Shown here piece by piece: positions 53,662 to 64,000 of a stretch of DNA of 64,000 bases (position 1 is its first letter; every line of letters starts with the position of its first letter). The notes beneath the pieces were generated by a model, which searched no databases, was not told the DNA's origin, and worked only from the letters and a program-made list of their open reading frames with translations. The stretch is from Oasisia sp. SBJ-2009 (taxonomy: Eukaryota > Annelida > Polychaeta > Sabellida > Siboglinidae), in assembly GCA_964017155.1 (NCBI GenBank), contig OZ024857.1, positions 27,477,101 through 27,541,100 of the forward strand, in the 5' to 3' direction. The position numbers and the translations under genes were made by a program.

Positions 53662-54312
53662 ATGGCGTCGGTGGTGCGCCCTGGATCTCCATTGGCACAG
53701 ATCGAACTTTCCTCTCCCACTCAGGTTCTCCTCATCGGGGATAGTTTCGTCACTCGTTTTTCCCGGTATTGTGCCCGGGAAACTGTCATCAATTGTGGCA
53801 TACGGCGTGAATTAGTGCATTTCTCGACGTTGGGGGCCGGCGGTGCTGGCATTTCCTTTGTTCGCGACGGCGCTCCGCAATCTGCTGCTCAGTTGGCAGA
53901 TCGGATAATATTGCAGATCGGTGGAAATGACTTAAATGCCTCCCACTGCGACCCCATCCAGCATGCTCGTGATATTCTGTCCCTTGCCCGCACATTCATT
54001 TCAGACAAGGGTGTTCTGTACGTGGCAATTTGCCAACTGTGTTATCGTGTTTTGCCTCGAGGTAAAAAATTAGGTCTGCCTTCCCGTCACCCCCTGCGCC
54101 CCAATTACAACTCTTTGGTCGACCAGGTGAATGCGGAACTGAAACGTCTTATTGAGTTCTTTCCCAAGATCGTTTACTGGAAGCATCGTGGGATGCTGTC
54201 CGACTACGTTTCCTTGTTGTCTGACGATGGTGTCCACATTGCACCGGCAGGCGAACGCCTCTATTATCGCTCCATCCGCGGGGCTGTTCTCTTCCTGTCT
54301 AAGCGCGGCTGA
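53662..54312 (+). CDS. SGNH/GDSL-type hydrolase carried by retroelement
   Basis: 217 codons from ATG at 53662 (an in-frame ATG at 53566 is possible). Block I is LLIGDSF (catalytic Ser), then GAGGAGISF, then LQIGGNDL (the GxND block, oxyanion Asn), and near the end DDGVHIAPAG (DxxH, catalytic Asp and His). This is the complete SGNH set in a protein of typical length for an esterase or lipase-like fold. It may act on acyl esters; the substrate is unknown. It has no signal peptide. Its strand is opposite to the EGF exons. The frame is fully open, unlike the LINE frames here. Confidence 0.85.
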   Translation: MASVVRPGSPLAQIELSSPTQVLLIGDSFVTRFSRYCARETVINCGIRRELVHFSTLGAGGAGISFVRDGAPQSAAQLADRIILQIGGNDLNASHCDPIQHARDILSLARTFISDKGVLYVAICQLCYRVLPRGKKLGLPSRHPLRPNYNSLVDQVNAELKRLIEFFPKIVYWKHRGMLSDYVSLLSDDGVHIAPAGERLYYRSIRGAVLFLSKRG

Positions 54313-54329
54313 TGTTTTCCCTGCTTCGT

Positions 54330-54775
54330 CCCCGCATACGTGTATATCCGTATGAGCTTTTGCATTGTGACATTACCCTAAACGTGCATATCCGTTACAT
54401 TGACCATAGGTGAGTGTGCCATGTGCGTGTATATCCGTTCATCGTCGCTCTGGTGTGATGGTCTTTAAGGTATGTCCCTGCATACGTGTATATCCGTATG
54501 AGCCTTTGCATCGTGACATAAACCTAAACATGCATTTCCGTTGACATTGACCATAGGTGAGTGTGCCATGTGCGTGTATATCCGTTCATCGTCGCTCTGG
54601 TGTGATGGTCTTTAAGTTATGTCCCTGCATACGTGTCTATCCATATGAGCTTTTGCATCGTGACATAAACCTAAACGTGCATTTCCGTTACAGTGATCAT
54701 AGGTGAGTGTGCCACGGGCGTGTATATCCGTTCGTCGCAGCTCGGGTGTGATGGTCTTTCAGGTTACCAGTAAGG
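54330..54775. repeat. Minisatellite, about 3 units of 148 bp
   Basis: Units begin with gcatacgtgtatatccg near 54332, 54480 and 54628. Each ends in gtgtgatggtctttaa. Short gtgtatatccgt motifs occur twice per unit and continue beyond. It lies between the hydrolase and Gag frames. Confidence 0.88.
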
Positions 54776-55551
54776 TGTATATCCGTTTCTATGTCCGTTA
54801 TGGGGCGGTGTTGTGTATATTCGCGCACACTCACCCATAGTATTTTACAGGCATATCAGTGGCACTTATTTGGTCTCACGCATGTACCACGGCTGTGTGT
54901 TTTTCCATTTCAGGCTCCACCAGTCTCTTATTGTACCAAGGTTTCCAACATGGATAGTTATCAACGTTTTTAGGTCGTGACATACTGACTACACCACATC
55001 ACCCCCCCCCCCACCATTCTGTTTTTCGGTCAGTATTACTCCTTGTTCGTACATGTGTGTAAGGCACACACTTCCTATACGATTGCTTGATGTACATCCA
55101 GTTGCGTTTCTTCGCTGCCTCAATCTCTAGTCCTCATCGTTGTGCATCATTCACAACTGCATGCTGTTTCCTCACTTTGTTATAGGTTATCACCTGTCAA
55201 ATTCAATTTGGTTGCTTTACCCTCCAGCTGGTGCACCGTATGATAACTTGTACAGTCATAGATGCATGTGTATATCCATACATTCCATCACGTCATGCTG
55301 TAATCACACACTAGGTTCACCATTCATTACTTATACATCATTACCCATCAGTTGTTACTGATTGGAGCCTTTCCCGTCCACTTATGGTGGTACTCAAGAT
55401 GTGCAATTTTTCATCTTATGTATCTTAATCCGCTCAGTCCCTTGTGTTGTGATGTACCTACATTAACACTTATGTTCTCTCTCCTTCTATCTCGGTCATG
55501 CCACACCCTTGCGTTCTGGAATTCATTTCTTTCTCTCACTCCAGGATTGCG
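54776..55551. other. Spacer of the retroelement
   Basis: No coding region is evident. A run of about 11 C lies at 55004-55014. A pyrimidine stretch ending in ctccag (55528-55544), just before the Gag ATG, looks like a 3' splice acceptor on the plus strand. Confidence 0.5.
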
Positions 55552-56700
55552 ATGCCACCACGGAAGCGACGGGTTGCGCCATCTGGTGCCGACATGCATC
55601 CACGACAGAAGCGCCCTACCGCTGCCACGTATGCTCTAGGGGGCCCGGATATCGCTCCTCGCGTCCGAGGCCGTCCTGTCACGCGTCGCCAGGTACTCCC
55701 TGATGTTCCTGCCTCCACTGCTCCCAACCCAGATGCCATCGTTTCTGCAGCTGATGCCATTGCCACAGCAGTCATGGCCCAACTGGAAGCCTCGGGACGT
55801 TTGTTGCCAGTGCCAAGTGTAGACAGCCATGAGCAATTGCCTGACGGTGAGCTTGGTCACCCTGATGATGACATTACTTTTAGACCGTTAGCTTCTGTTA
55901 GTGATGATGTGATGAATGTTCTGGGGGGTGACGTTCCACAGCAGTCTCCAGGCTATAATGTCATAAATCGACCACTAGGGGGCAACCTTCCCATTGAGCT
56001 TAAGCAACGCATTTGGAATGGCGATTTCATTCCAATGCACACTTTCCTGAAAGAGCATGACTTGGACGACTCCCAAAATCAGCGCGTATCATTAGAACTC
56101 ACCCAAATAGGCACTCAGCAAGCTTTGACTATGGCCAAGTCCCATTCCAGTAAGCCCATTTCGTCTTATAGTCAGTGGGTCTCTGCATTCTCTATTTATG
56201 CAGCTGTAATGACAGAGCGCTTTCCCAACCTTGCCCCTAGTCTCTTTAAACACATTTCCGACATTGGGGACATGGAACGTCGGTTTGGAGGAATGGCTTG
56301 GCGTTCCTACGATGAGTCTTTCCGCAGGGAGAAAAAAGCACACCTGTTGGAATTTGGCCAGATACACTGGGATCTCCGCTTTCGCTGCCTCGAGCAACCA
56401 ACACAAGCAGGTCGTCCTCCCTTTCTTAACCCGAACACCCGCAGCCCAATCATCCGGGGTGTTCCCTCTAGGACTGGGCGATACACCACTGGTCAGTGTT
56501 TCACTTTCGAGAAGTCAGGTTCTTGCGGCAAACCAGCTTGTCCCTACAAACATACATGTGCTAAATGCTCCGGTGCTCACCAGTCCCGCAACTGTGGTCG
56601 TCGACCACCCATTACCAAGGGCAGTCGTCCCAACGTCCAGCCACACGCTCCCAACGTCAATCAGACGGGACGTGCTCGCCGCTTACCTGCTCCATTATGA
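55552..56700 (+). CDS. Gag-like protein with CCCH and zinc-knuckle motifs
   Basis: 382 codons from the second in-frame ATG (MPPRKRRVAPSG), preferred because a basic start follows at once; the upstream ATG at 55498 is an alternative. The middle part (LPIELKQRIWNGDFIPM, YSQWVSAFSIYAAVMTERFP) resembles the capsid-like region of DIRS/Ngaro Gag proteins. Near the C end, CFTFEKSGSCGKPACPYKH is a CCCH finger, followed by CAKCSGAHQSRNC, a CCHC-like knuckle; both would bind nucleic acid. The frame is intact. Confidence 0.78.
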   Translation: MPPRKRRVAPSGADMHPRQKRPTAATYALGGPDIAPRVRGRPVTRRQVLPDVPASTAPNPDAIVSAADAIATAVMAQLEASGRLLPVPSVDSHEQLPDGELGHPDDDITFRPLASVSDDVMNVLGGDVPQQSPGYNVINRPLGGNLPIELKQRIWNGDFIPMHTFLKEHDLDDSQNQRVSLELTQIGTQQALTMAKSHSSKPISSYSQWVSAFSIYAAVMTERFPNLAPSLFKHISDIGDMERRFGGMAWRSYDESFRREKKAHLLEFGQIHWDLRFRCLEQPTQAGRPPFLNPNTRSPIIRGVPSRTGRYTTGQCFTFEKSGSCGKPACPYKHTCAKCSGAHQSRNCGRRPPITKGSRPNVQPHAPNVNQTGRARRLPAPL

Positions 56701-56755
56701 TGAACAGGAATCAACCATCCTGCTCAATGGCTTTACAAACGGGTTTACGTTGTAA
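56660..56755 (+). pseudogene. Start of pol-like frame, truncated
   Basis: In the second frame, overlapping the end of the Gag frame, the sequence reads IRRDVLAAYLLHYDEQEST, then LLNGFTNGFTL and a stop. Such a short 'L..YL..Y......L..GF..GF' start precedes the reverse transcriptase in DIRS-type pol proteins as I know them. Everything downstream is missing. Confidence 0.5.
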
Positions 56756-56921
56756 CACGTCGTATGCAAGCAATAAACCCTTGGTGACAGTGACAACCTC
56801 GTTAGATTGAAACTATGCATTGCAATTGAAACAACATAAGCGTTAACAATTATGTGCTCCATGCGAACGGTTGCCAACGCGCTTTGCCACAATGGTAATT
56901 ACAGTGTTACTAAAAACGTAC

Positions 56922-57035
56922 CAGTTTCGCAGTTGGCGCCGGTGTAACCTTCTTTGCACGTACAATTGTAGGAGCCAGCTGTATTATTACATGTACCGCC
57001 GTTCGTACACGGAAATGTCAAACATTCGTCGATGT
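56922..57035 (-). CDS. EGF-like exon 9
   Basis: 114 nt. [35 protein letters not shown]. 'L' type. Confidence 0.94.
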
Positions 57036-57675
57036 CTGTTAATAAAATGGAGCATTAGTGTACCATCATTTTAAACAGTGGCAACAAATATCAATGTAAA
57101 GGCAATCTACTCGTATATATCAACGAGTCGACGATATTTGTATACATCAGGTATTACAACGCGATATCAGTTACGATAGTTTTTGGCGTGGTGCTTCTGC
57201 TATAAGGGATATAGCTTCGACGCACGGATAATCCATAGCTGTGGCTCTGTATGTCGGACTAGTCCTTAACGAAACATATGTTTCCTATCGTACTGTGTTC
57301 ACTAGTGCAATGCGAGAAAGGCAGCCGTAAAGAGCTTGGACAACCCGACCTTAAACAACGACCCCTTAAATTAATTATACAAAAAATTACAATACATATA
57401 TAAAACAGGTCTAGTATGTTTCTAAGCTGGGATATATTGCATAATATATGGAGATATGTATAGGCACGTCGTCAGTGATTAAAACATATGCATAACATGT
57501 ACACATTATAGGTCATTTTAACCTGTTTGCGTTTAACGTGGCTTGCACGGGAGTACAAACCTGATCGGATCTGCTGAAGTCATGTGCACCTTCAAATAAT
57601 ATGTTGATTGGGGCATTGATGTAAACCACAACTGTCAGTATATCATGATGTTAACAATATTATATTGATACTTAC
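57036..57675. other. Intron EGF8-EGF9, nothing recognised
   Basis: AT-rich. A piece near 57535-57600 (gcttgcacgggagtac) resembles 52545-52620 in the intron beside exon 10, evidence that exons 8 and 10 were duplicated with their introns. Confidence 0.55.
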
Positions 57676-57789
57676 CAGTTTCGCAATTGTAGCCTGTGTA
57701 ACCATTTGCGCACGTGCAGTTGTAAAATGCTATTGCTTCGTGACACGTAGCTCCATTCAAACACGGATTACTATCGCATTCGTTGATCT
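57676..57789 (-). CDS. EGF-like exon 8
   Basis: 114 nt. [36 protein letters not shown]-glucose consensus CDSNPC. Confidence 0.94.
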
Positions 57790-58054
57790 CTGTAAATAAA
57801 CATAACGCTTTATTCCTCTGTTTGTTAGTTATTTTATTTTGACGAGAACGTGCTATGTACATTGTGTGCTACGTTTGATATATATTTTGTAGGCGAATTG
57901 TAATATATTACTACTGGACACTTCACATAGCAAACAACTTCCCATTCACATGTATACGAATAGTTATTTCCTAAGTTAATATAGTTATGCGATCGGTTGC
58001 TACATATGTTTGACACAATGATAATGACAGTGTTGTTAGCATTTGTGAACCTAC

Positions 58055-58168
58055 CAGTTTCGCAATTGCCGCCGGTGAAGCCTACTTTGCATTTGCAATT
58101 GTAGGAGCCAATGGTATTGCTACAATTGCCGTCATTCTTACACGGGAATATCAAGCACTCGTCGATGT
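58055..58168 (-). CDS. EGF-like exon 7
   Basis: 114 nt. [35 protein letters not shown]. Asn-Cys removes the O-fucose consensus. Confidence 0.93.
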
Positions 58169-58731
58169 CTGTTAATACAATGGATAATTAGTCTACATTC
58201 ATGCAGCAAACTATATTTATGCAAAGACACAGCCGCTTTCGACGTTGTCAAATAGGTGACCAAATTAGTTTTGATTGTATGATAAATGTTACTAAAGAGA
58301 TTCTTTGGGACCCGAATGGGATACTTTCGTGTCACAAATTATACTGAAACTATATTCTTTGATAACTTTAATTAACTTTTGTAACGTATGCAATACCATA
58401 ACTATAATTACTTCATGTCTTTATTTCATTAGAACTATGTTTTATTAACCACTAATAACCATGCCATGCGCTTGCGAGTTATTTGTGACAAGAAAGTTTA
58501 TTTTGTGATATTTTATAACGGTGATTAGTGAATAATAAATACAATATACGCAGATAAGTTCAATATTCATGCAAAATGTAAATCTTCATTGTTCATGACA
58601 TTAACCTTATAATAGTCACATTACTTTCCCGAACGTGACAGGGAAATATGTCTGTCCATTCGTATAGTTACGTAACAACACCTGTTGACATTGATTAGCA
58701 GCTGTTTACATCATTTGTTAATTAACTTTAC
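58169..58731. other. Intron EGF6-EGF7, nothing recognised
   Basis: AT-rich sequence without repeats or open frames of note. Confidence 0.55.
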
Positions 58732-58842
58732 CTGTTTCGCAATGGTAACCTGTGAAGCCCACGCACGTGCAGGTGTAAGAATTACTTCCATCATTACATG
58801 TACCGCCATTCATGCACGGATTACTTTGACATTCGTCGTAGT
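58732..58842 (-). CDS. EGF-like exon 6
   Basis: 111 nt (one residue shorter after the fifth cysteine: CVGFTGYHC). [16 protein letters not shown] start; O-glucose and O-fucose patterns kept. Confidence 0.92.
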
Positions 58843-59084
58843 CTGTAAACAATACGCAATGCATTTTGTGTAAGCATTAGACAATACATCGTCCATGTCT
58901 ATATTGACGTATTAATAGCGCTAAGAAAATATGAACACCGCTATTGAATAATGGGAAGTGATAAAACGTGTTGTAATAACGTTAGGTAAAACTATCTCCC
59001 TGATAATAAGTTTTACATTAAATAATACCGGATATTCCACAACACACTTAGTTACACATAATGAAATAATAATCGTGTATGTAT

Positions 59085-59187
59085 GTATGAATGTGTGTGT
59101 GTGTGTGTGTGTGTACGCGCGTGTGTGTATGTGTGTATGTGTGTATGTGTGTATGTGTGTATGTGTGTATGTGTGTATGTGTGTGTA
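59085..59187. repeat. (GT)n and (GTATGTGT)n microsatellite
   Basis: A GT run followed by about eight GTATGTGT octamers. Confidence 0.93.
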
Positions 59188-59376
59188 ATGACATGCTCTC
59201 AACATTATAAAGATCATTGGGCTTCATTGGAAAACACAACATATTTTGTCTTTCTTAATCAATTGTTGCCTTTAAAAAACAAGCGAACAAGCGATATGTG
59301 GAATATCAACGTTTACATGAATCTGTGATTGGCCAGGAAATTAAGAACTGACAAATCATTAACATTTCAAACATAC

Positions 59377-59493
59377 CAATTTGGCAATTGTCGCCGAAGT
59401 AGCCCGCCGCGCACGTGCAACGATAAGAGCCAATTTCATTGTGACACGAACCACCATTCTTACACGGGTTTTGCGGCACACATTCGTTGATAT
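59377..59493 (-). CDS. EGF-like exon 5
   Basis: 117 nt. DINECVPQNPCKNGGSC, HNEIGSYRCTC, YFGDNCQI. One extra residue between the first two cysteines. Confidence 0.92.
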
Positions 59494-60619
<1,126 letters not shown>

Positions 60620-60834
60620 TTATTCGTGTTTTGTTCTTTTATTGGACAGGAACTGAACATAGTTATTAATAAAGGCATGGTGCTCTGTAGCATCATAGCT
60701 TTGTCATTAGAATTGGTCACGTCAGATCAGAATAAAACCATGTATATTGACTAGTGTTTATGTGGTATTTGATGTTGTATTATTTATTTATCAATGTGCT
60801 GTAACACGCTGAATTTAAACAAAACACACCTTAC

Positions 60835-61026
60835 TTATATTCGTGAAAATGTTCATCAAGTTGGAAGTATATCATTCAAGTACAATTTCTGATTACACAA
60901 CTAATAATTTCTACTCACTTCTTCATTTCTACTCACTCACTTCTTGAAGAAGGCCGCCGATGGCGGTTGAAACGTTGAAGTGAGTAGAAATTATTAGTTG
61001 TGTAATCAGAAATTGTACTTGAATGA
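60835..61026. repeat. 49-bp perfect inverted repeat with Penelope-like motif
   Basis: Arms 60872-60920 and 60978-61026 are perfect complements. The 57-bp loop holds ttgaaga (60944), a ccgcc-gat-ggcgg hairpin (60954-60966) and gaaac (60969). The arm sequence is shared with 62760-62830, tying this to the Penelope-like pieces further right. Confidence 0.8.
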
Positions 61027-61324
61027 CACCTTACTTAGTTTACGTACGCACACATTATAACAACAATCTATGTTACGTTCAAATAAAACCATTTCTAACC
61101 CTTACATAATTTCTAAACCTTTCATAATGTGTGTTACGTTAAAATAAAATAAATTCTAACCCTTACATAACCTGCAATATAAACCTAAATGCACTATTTG
61201 ACTTCCTCAGAATGAACAGACAATCCATTAACATCCTAGAAAAACGTGCATTTTTGGAATGGCATCAGTGCCAACATAAATTTTCATTGTTTCACAGCAA
61301 CATGGGTTGGGACCTCAGGACAAG

Positions 61325-61670
<346 letters not shown>

Positions 61671-61682
61671 GCGTGCACGTAC

Positions 61683-61802
61683 CAATTTCACAGTCATAAC
61701 CGGAGTAACCAGCCGAACACGAGCAAAAATAGGAGCCAAATGTATTGGTACATTTGCCATTTCCGGAACATGGCAGCGAAGGACGCCCACATTCGTCGAA
61801 GT
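61683..61802 (-). CDS. EGF-like exon 3
   Basis: 120 nt. DFDECGRPSLPC then SGNGKC, TNTFGSYFCSC, YSGYDCEI. Two extra residues relative to the common form. Its GTACGT donor abuts the GT microsatellite. Confidence 0.92.
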
Positions 61803-62335
61803 CTGTAATGGGTAATAATAATGCATCATTCGTGTAAACCGAAAAGCAAAATTGTAATATAGTGAACATTTGGTATGACAGCATTTTGTTGATAGAAGAT
61901 ATATTTTCCGCCGTTTAAATGCAGTCAATGGAAAACACGAGTGCGATGGCGGCAGTTTCGGATCAACGTTGGTGGATAAAAGCAAGTTTGCATTGATTTA
62001 TATGTACCTCCAACAGTAGCCGTAATTGTTACCGCCGTATTATATTTGGTTTTGGGAAAGGAATATATCAAGCTATAATTAACGTATTATATTCCGAAAT
62101 GCACACATTTAGGTATGTGACGTGTCCTCTACACCCTGATCCAATTGTATATCAAGCTATAAAATTGAAAAATAGAATACATATTATCTGTTTTGATAAT
62201 GCGGTGTATTATGGTCCGTAATTCAGACACGTTCATCCAAAGTAACATATTTTCTTAAACCCTTCCACGTGTAACGCAGATCCCGGTGTCATTTAGGGTC
62301 GAACCACCTGTTCCACATTAAACAGGAATACGTTA

Positions 62336-62964
<629 letters not shown>

Positions 62965-63008
62965 TATAGCTTGTTTTATCCAACACGCATATATGTTCGC
63001 CTCTCTGA

Positions 63009-63191
63009 CAGAACTGGATTGTGGATAGAGTGACGAACAGTTGTGCCCGCTGGATAAAAGAAGCCACCTGGATTAGGAAGACGGTACCAACTATGAACAG
63101 AGAGGAGGGGGCTACAGTCTACTTCACGTTTGGGAGAGTCTGCTCGCCACGCCATCTAGCGAGCAGTGAAAATTCAGTTCCTGCATGGTGA
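63009..63191 (+). pseudogene. Penelope-like element, GIY-YIG endonuclease C-terminal remnant
   Basis: The plus strand reads DRVTNSCARWIKEATWIRKT, then VPTMNREEGATVYF and a stop at 63189. W-I-K-E-A, I-R-K and M-N-R-E-E-G are the familiar C-terminal signature of Penelope-type polyproteins, at the end of the GIY-YIG nuclease. The rest of the nuclease and the reverse transcriptase are missing. Confidence 0.75.
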
Positions 63192-63385
63192 AGGTCGCGT
63201 TGATGCATTATTTGTTATAACACTTGGATATGTTATGTGAAATGTACTCCGTTACACGCACGCACGTAGAAACACACGTACACTTAATACTGCGTAACAA
63301 CTGCTTGTTTAGCGAGTAATCTGTGTTGAAGCTGTGCTAAACATCGGGTACTTGTTTGGTTGTCCATAATGATATAACAACCTAC

Positions 63386-63502
63386 CACTTTCGCATTTGT
63401 TGCCCGTGAAACCATTCACACAAGTGCAGCTATATGCGTTGATTTCATTGTTACAGCTAGCTCTACTACTCGGACACGGGTTGCTATGACACTCGTTTAT
63501 GT
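63386..63502 (-). CDS. EGF-like exon 1 (first in window)
   Basis: 117 nt. DINECHSNPCPSSRASC, NNEINAYSCTC, FTGNKCES. One extra residue between the second and third cysteines. Phase 1 acceptor, so further exons lie to the right. Confidence 0.92.
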
Positions 63503-64000
63503 CTGTAAGAAAAAATGTACGGTATATTTGTAGATTCATTTATTGGGCAATAACATGTTTTCTTAGTTATGTATCATGTAACAATCAGTCCATACCTGAT
63601 TGGTACGGGAATGCAGCACAGGTCGTGTCAATGAGATAAATGATGCACTGTACATTATATAATGCACTTGTATATGTCATAGTTAAACCAAGTCAGACAA
63701 AAACACATCTACATATGTAATATGAGACTGTGTTACAAAGTACGAACTATCAGTGATGACGTTAAAGCATATCTCATTTTGAAAGTTCTACTGGTGTATG
63801 TATTTGCATAACATGAGGACTTCGAACAAGTTCAAGGGAAGAAAGTCAAGGAACATGTAATGAAATGTATTTTATTGTCGACAGTTATACGTTATAGATT
63901 TAAGAACAACACAGCGGAGTGAGATATATAAATACTATCCCTAGTACTGCATAGTATATACTCTCCACAGGACTATGTTGTATGTGTGACCCTTGTTTAT
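63503..64000. other. Intron running out of the window
   Basis: AT-rich; I see no exon, repeat or element here. Confidence 0.55.

Larger units (their letters stand above)
53350..56760 (+). mobile_element. Ngaro/DIRS-like (tyrosine-recombinase type) retroelement, 5' fragment
   Basis: GC content rises abruptly after the TA runs. In order the segment holds an SGNH hydrolase ORF, a minisatellite spacer, a Gag-like ORF with CCCH and knuckle motifs, and the first residues of a pol-like frame, where the match stops and intron sequence resumes. Reverse transcriptase, RNase H and recombinase are absent, so it is a non-autonomous 3'-truncated copy. SGNH-type hydrolase ORFs are known from Ngaro elements; assignment to that group rests on this and the Gag/pol style. 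Exact ends are not visible. Confidence 0.7.

Overview
The window is animal (invertebrate) nuclear DNA. About 57 short exons with GT-AG splice borders lie in AT-rich introns full of microsatellites and retroelement debris. The mixture (APE-type LINE, Penelope-like and tyrosine-recombinase-type retroelements, a tRNA-derived SINE, long tetranucleotide tracts) would suit a mollusc or another lophotrochozoan, but the species is inferred, not seen.

One gene structure explains nearly all real coding sequence. It lies on the minus strand, so it is transcribed from right to left, and it continues beyond both ends of the window. It encodes a very large, probably extracellular protein made of EGF-like and von Willebrand factor A (vWA) domains. 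Each EGF domain is one exon (usually 114 nt). Each vWA domain is three exons (173 + 259 + 126 nt). Every domain cassette begins and ends in phase 1, so any domain can be added, lost or skipped without breaking the frame. In transcription order there are 24 EGF exons (63502 to 40911). Then comes a super-repeat of three vWA domains (types alpha, beta, gamma) plus five EGF exons, present completely at 36390-23290 and again at 18504-5035, and restarting at 3819-1. I number EGF exons 1-34 and vWA domains V1-V8 in transcription order.

At DNA level the super-repeat is a tandem duplication of about 14.75 kb. Positions from 1, 14753 and 32816 line up. The first two copies are about 90-97% alike by eye; the third (right) copy is more diverged. 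Insertions present in only one copy give internal empty sites that define several mobile elements with target duplications: two RTE-like LINEs (19035-22553 and 36599-40124, each with one frameshift), an internally deleted LINE derivative (7615-8115), a 674 bp hairpin-rich insert (25529-26202), and a MITE-like element shared by the two younger copies (5675-6245 and 23933-24499).

Other elements are a 5' fragment of a Ngaro/DIRS-like retroelement encoding an SGNH hydrolase and a CCCH-knuckle Gag (about 53350-56760), a tRNA-derived SINE (49802-50041), and Penelope-like 3' ends in inverted arrangement (62600-63191 and 60835-61026). The predicted matrix protein has complete MIDAS residues in its vWA domains. 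Its main EGF type carries O-glucose and O-fucose consensus sites; five EGF domains have an extra seventh cysteine, and one EGF exon carries a frameshift.
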